Of a stretch of DNA of 64,000 nucleotides, positions 59,801-64,000 are shown piece by piece. The DNA is from Taudactylus pleione (Eukaryota > Chordata > Amphibia > Anura > Myobatrachidae): contig JAUIMM010000718.1 of NCBI GenBank assembly GCA_031769625.1, forward strand, positions 248,001 through 312,000, given 5' to 3'. The notes beneath the pieces were generated by a model. It saw only the letters and a program-made list of their open reading frames with translations. It made no database searches and was not told the DNA's origin. The first letter of the stretch is position 1. Each line of letters opens with the position of its first letter. Made by a program: the position numbers and the translations under genes.

Positions 59801-62800
59801 TTTGTGGGTCTTGTTCTTCAACACAATTTGTGATACTTTGAGCTGTCTGTGTTTGCTACAAGAGGAGATATCACAAAGTATGCGCTTTTGTTGTATCCAT
59901 TGGTTTCAATGCATTTTGGCCAAAAATGAGCATTTGCTGTTTTCTCTTAAATGCAACATGGGAGAAAAACCATTTCAAATTACATTTGTGGGTCTTGGTC
60001 TTCAACACAATCTGTGAAAATTTGAGCTGTCTGTGTTTGCTACAAGAGGAGATATCACAAAGTATGCGCTTTTATTGTATCCATTGGTTTCAATGCATTT
60101 TGGCCTAAAACGAGCGTTTGCTGTTTTCTCTTAAACGCAACATGGGAAAAAACATTTCACATCACATTTGTGGGTCTTGGTCTTCAACACAATCTGTGAA
60201 ATTTTGAGCTGTCTGTGTTTGCTACAAGAGGAGATATCACAAAGTATGCGCTTTTGTTGTTTCCATTGGTTTCAAAGCATTTTGGCCTAAAACGAGCATT
60301 TGCTGTTTTCTCTTAAATGCAACATGGGACAAAAACCATTTCACATCACATTTGTGGGTCTTGGTCTTCAACACAATCTGTGAAATTTTGAGCTGTCGGT
60401 TTTTGCTACAAGAGGAGATATCACAAAGTATGCTCTTTTGTTGTATCCATTGGTTTCAGTGCATTTTGGCCTAAAACGAGCATTTGCTCTTTTCTCTTAA
60501 ACGCAACATGGGAGAAAACCCATTTCACATCACATTTGTGGGTCTTGGTCTTCAACACAATCTGTGAAATTTTGAGCTGTCTGTGTTTGCTACAAGAGGA
60601 GATATCACAAAGTATGTGCTTTTGTTGTATCCATTGGTTTCAAAGCATTTTGGCCTAAAACGAGCATTTGCTGTTTTCTCTTAAATGCAACATGGGACAA
60701 AAACCATTTCACATCACATTTGTGGGTCTTGGTCTTCAACACAATCTGTGAAATTTTGAGCTGTCTGTTTTTGCTACAAGAGGAGATATCACAAAGTATG
60801 CGCTTTTGATGTATCCATTGGTTTCCGTGTATTTTGGCCTAAAATGAGTATTTGCTGTTTTCTCTTAAAATCAACATGGGAGAAAAACAATTTCACATCA
60901 CATTTGTGGGTCTTGTTCTTCAACACAATCTATGAAATTTTGAGCTGTCTGTGTTTGCTACAAGAGGAGATATCACAAAGTATGCGCTTTTGTTGTATCC
61001 ATTGGTTTCAATGCATTTTGGCCAAAAATGAGCATTTGCTGTTTTCTCTTAAATGCAACATGGGAGAAAACCCATTTCACATCACATTTGTGGGTCTTGG
61101 TCTTCAATACAATCTGTGAAATTTTGAGCTGTCTGTGTTTGCTACAAGAGGAGATATCACAAAGTATGCGCTTTTGTTGTATCCACTGGTTTAAATGCAT
61201 TTTGGACTAAAACTAGCATTTGCTGTTTTCTCTTAAACGCAAAATGGGAGAAAAACCATTTCACATCACATTTGTGGGTCTTGGTCTTCAACACAATCTG
61301 TGAAAATTTGAGCTGTCTGTGTTTGCTACAAGAGGAGATATCACAAAGTATGCGCTTTTGTTGTATCAATTGGTTTCAATGCATTTTGGCATAAAACAAA
61401 CATTTGCTGTTTTCTCTTAAATGTAACATGGGAGAAAACCCATTTCACATCACATTTGTGGATCTTGGTCTTCAACACAATCTGTGAAAGTTTGAGCTGT
61501 CTGTGTTTGCTACAAGAGGAGATATCACAAAGTATGCGCTTTTGTTGTATCCATTGGTTTCAATGCATTTTGGCCTAAAATGAGCATTTGCTGTTTTCTC
61601 TTAAATGCAACATGGGAGAAAAATCATTTCGAATCACATTTGTGGGTCTTGGTCTTCAACACAATCTGTGAAAATTTTAGCTGTCTGTGTTTGCTACAAG
61701 AGGAGATATCACAAAGTATGCGCTTTTATTGTATCCATTGGTTTCAATGCATTTTGGCCAAAAACGAGCATTTGCTGTTTTCTCTTAAACGCAACATGGG
61801 AGAAAAACAATTTCACATCACATTTGTGGGTCTTGGTCTTCAACACAATCTGTGAAATTTTGAGCTGTCTGTGTTTGCTACAAGAGGAGATATCACAAAG
61901 TATGCGCTTTTGTTGTTTCCATTGGTTTCAAAGCATTTTGGCCTAAAACGAGCATTTGCTGTTTTCTCTTAAATGCAACATGGGACAAAAACCATTTCAC
62001 ATCACATTTGTGGGTCTTGGTCTTCAACACAATCTGTGAAATTTTGAGCTGTCTGTTTTTGCTACAAGAGGAGATATCACAAAGTATGCGCTTTTGATGT
62101 ATCCGTTGGTTTCCGTGTATTTTGGCCTAAAATGAGTATTTGCTGTTTTCTCTTAAAATCAACATGGGAGAAAAACAATTTCACATCACATTTGTGGGTC
62201 TTGTTCTTCAACACAATCTATGAAATTTTGAGCTGTCTGTGTTTGCTACAAGAGGAGATATCACAAAGTATGCGCTTTTGTTGTATCCATTGGTTTCAGT
62301 GCATTTTGGCCTAAAACGAGCATTTGCTATTTTCTCTTAAATGCAACATGGGAGAAACCCCATTTCACATCACATTTGTGGGTCTTGGTCTTCAACACAA
62401 TCTGTGAAATTTTGAGCTGTCTGTGTTTGCTACAAGAGGAGATATCACAAAGTATGCGCTTTTGTTGTATCCATTGGTTTCAGTGCATTTTGGCCTAAAA
62501 CGAGCATTTGCTCTTTTCTCTTAAATGCAACATGGGAGAAACCCCATTTCACATCACATTTGTGGGTCTTGGTCTTCAACACAATCTGTGAAATTTTGAG
62601 CTGTCTGTGTTTGCTACAAGAGGAGATATCACAAAGTATGCGCTTTTGTTTTATCCATTGGTTTCAATGCATTTTGGACTAAAACTAGCATTTGCTGTTT
62701 TCTCTTAAACGCAAAATGGGAGAAAAACCATCTCACATCACATTTGTGGGTCTTGGTCTTCAACACAATCTGTGAAAATTTGAGCTGTCTGTGTTTGCTA

Positions 62801-64000
62801 CAAGAGGAGATATCACAAAGTATACGCTTTAGTTGTATCCATTGGTTTCAATGCATTTTGGACTAAAACTAGCATTTGCTGTTTTCTCTTAAACGCAAAA
62901 TGGGAGAAAAACCATTTCACATCACATTTGTGGGTCTTGGTCTTCAACACAATCTGTGAAAATTTGAGCTGTCTGTTTTTGCTACAAGAGGAGATATCAC
63001 AAAGTATGCGCTTTTATTGTATCCATTGGTTTCAATGCATTTTGTCCTAAAACTAGCGTTTGCTGTTTTCTCTTAAACGCAACATGGGAGAAAAACCATA
63101 TCACATCACATTTGTGGGTCTTGGTCTTCAACACAATCTGTGAAATTTTGAGCTGTCTGTGTTTGCTACAAGAGGAGATATCACAAAGTATGGCCTTTTG
63201 TTATATTCTTTTGGTTTCAATGCATTTTGGCCTAAAACGAGCATTTGCTGTTTTCTCTTAAATGCAACATGGGAGAAAAACCATTTCACATCACATTTGT
63301 GGGTCTTGGTCTTCAACACAATCTGTGAAATTTTGAGCTGTCTGTTTTTGCTACAAGGGGAGATATCACAAAGTATGCACTTTTGTTGTATCCATTGGTT
63401 TCAGTGCATTTTCGCCTAAAACGAGTATTTGCTGTTTTCTCTTAAACGCAACATGGGAGAAAAACCATTTCACATCACATTTGTGGGTCTTGGTCTTCAA
63501 CACAATCTGTGAAATTTTGAGCTGTCTGTGTTTGCTACAAGAGGTGATATCACAAAGTGTGCACTTTTGTTGTATCCATTGGTTTCAATGCATTTTGGCC
63601 TAAAACTAGCATTTGCTGTTTTCTCTTAAACGCAAAATGGGAGAAAAACCATTTCACATCACATTTGTGGGTCTTGGTCTTCAACACAATCTGTGAAATT
63701 TTGAGCTGTCTGTGTTTGCTACAAGAGGAGATATCACAAAGTATGCGCTTTTGTTGTATCCATTGGTTTCAATGCATTTTGGCCTAAAACGAGCATTTGC
63801 TGTTTTCTCTTAAACGCAACATGGGAGAAAAAACATTTCACATCACATTTGTAGGTCTTGGTCTTCAACACAATCTGTGAAATTTTGAGCTGTCTGTTTT
63901 TGCTACAAGAGGAGATATCACAAAGTATGCGCTTTTGTTGTATCCATTGATTTCAGTGCATTTTGGCCTAAAACGATTAATTGCTGTTTTCTCTTAAACA
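44871..64000. repeat. 184-bp satellite array with nested kilobase-scale duplications, running off the window
   Basis: The array is clean again. Marker strings recur at large offsets. About 44.0-46.6 kb reappears at 49.5-52.1 kb (+5,511 bp). 48.96-51.6 kb reappears at 52.64-55.25 kb (+3,675), after which the second copy skips two monomers (+3,307). 46.99-48.3 kb reappears at 55.8-57.1 kb (+8,816). 55.8-56.9 kb reappears at 58.0-59.1 kb (+2,204) and from 63.16 kb (+5,151 from 58.0). Tracers are gtatggccttttgttat, gattaattgctg and the short gctgtactctt monomer. No insertion or gene interrupts it. Confidence 0.88.
49000..56000. repeat. Tandem 20-monomer block, second copy missing two monomers
   Basis: From about 48.96 kb the string of about 20 monomers is repeated from about 52.64 kb at +3,675 bp. 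Matches include the acacagtctgtgatat monomer (49717 and 53392) and the gtgggtcgtgg monomer (50986 and 54661). After about 51.6 kb the offset falls to 3,307, because two monomers present at about 51.60-51.97 kb (gtatgtgc with caaagc, then tgatgtatcc) are absent from the second copy. The loss of exactly two repeat lengths fits unequal exchange. Confidence 0.8.

Noticed and set aside
9526..63787. More than a hundred 60-113-residue reading frames with nearly identical products on both strands
   Set aside because: They are the 184-bp repeat translated. The period is not a multiple of three, so frames shift at each monomer and end within one or two units. Starts are often TTG, and there is no sign of coding constraint.
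1..64000. CRISPR array
   Set aside because: Repeats are directly adjacent 184-bp monomers with no unique spacers, in a eukaryotic context.

Overview
The window is almost entirely a tandem satellite array interrupted by mobile elements, and I see no host gene. The basic unit is a 184-bp AT-rich monomer. It occupies about 1-1917 and 9173-64000. The array is broken by one long non-LTR retrotransposon (LINE) on the minus strand (about 1918-9172) and by two copies of a 325-bp non-autonomous DNA-transposon-like insertion (28639-28963 and 29519-29843). I see no tRNA, rRNA, CRISPR or bacterial operon structure. The LINE has an ORF1 with three CCHC knuckles and an ORF2 with an AP-type endonuclease and a YADD reverse transcriptase. 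That architecture resembles the Tx1 branch of the L1 superfamily, known from frogs and fish. A vertebrate, perhaps an amphibian, is therefore likely, but the species cannot be fixed from this sequence.

Layout: 1-1917 is about ten monomers of a left satellite subfamily. 1918-9172 is the LINE, in minus-strand order: short 5' UTR, ORF1 (9079-5753), 30-nt spacer, ORF2 (5722-2345), AT-rich 3' UTR. 9173 to about 9730 holds transitional monomers. From there to about 34 kb the array has a higher-order repeat (HOR). Its core is seven distinguishable monomer types (1,286 bp), with 5-, 8-, 9- and 10-monomer variants made by swapping modules. The two 325-bp insertions lie inside this part and were duplicated together with three monomers. 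32.25-41.8 kb holds a tandem duplication of about 4.78 kb. About 36.3-44.9 kb is unusually rich in single-base indels and looks like a poorly polished stretch of assembly. 45-64 kb is cleaner array with nested duplications of about 3.7, 5.5 and 8.8 kb.

How the parts work together: both LINE reading frames are uninterrupted, so the element could encode its own RNA-binding protein and endonuclease/reverse transcriptase. The satellite has no coding logic. 184 is not a multiple of three, and the many 60-113-residue open frames are the same repeat read in shifting frames. The HOR organisation and nucleosome-scale monomer are typical of centromeric or heterochromatic satellites, but no centromere protein site could be confirmed.
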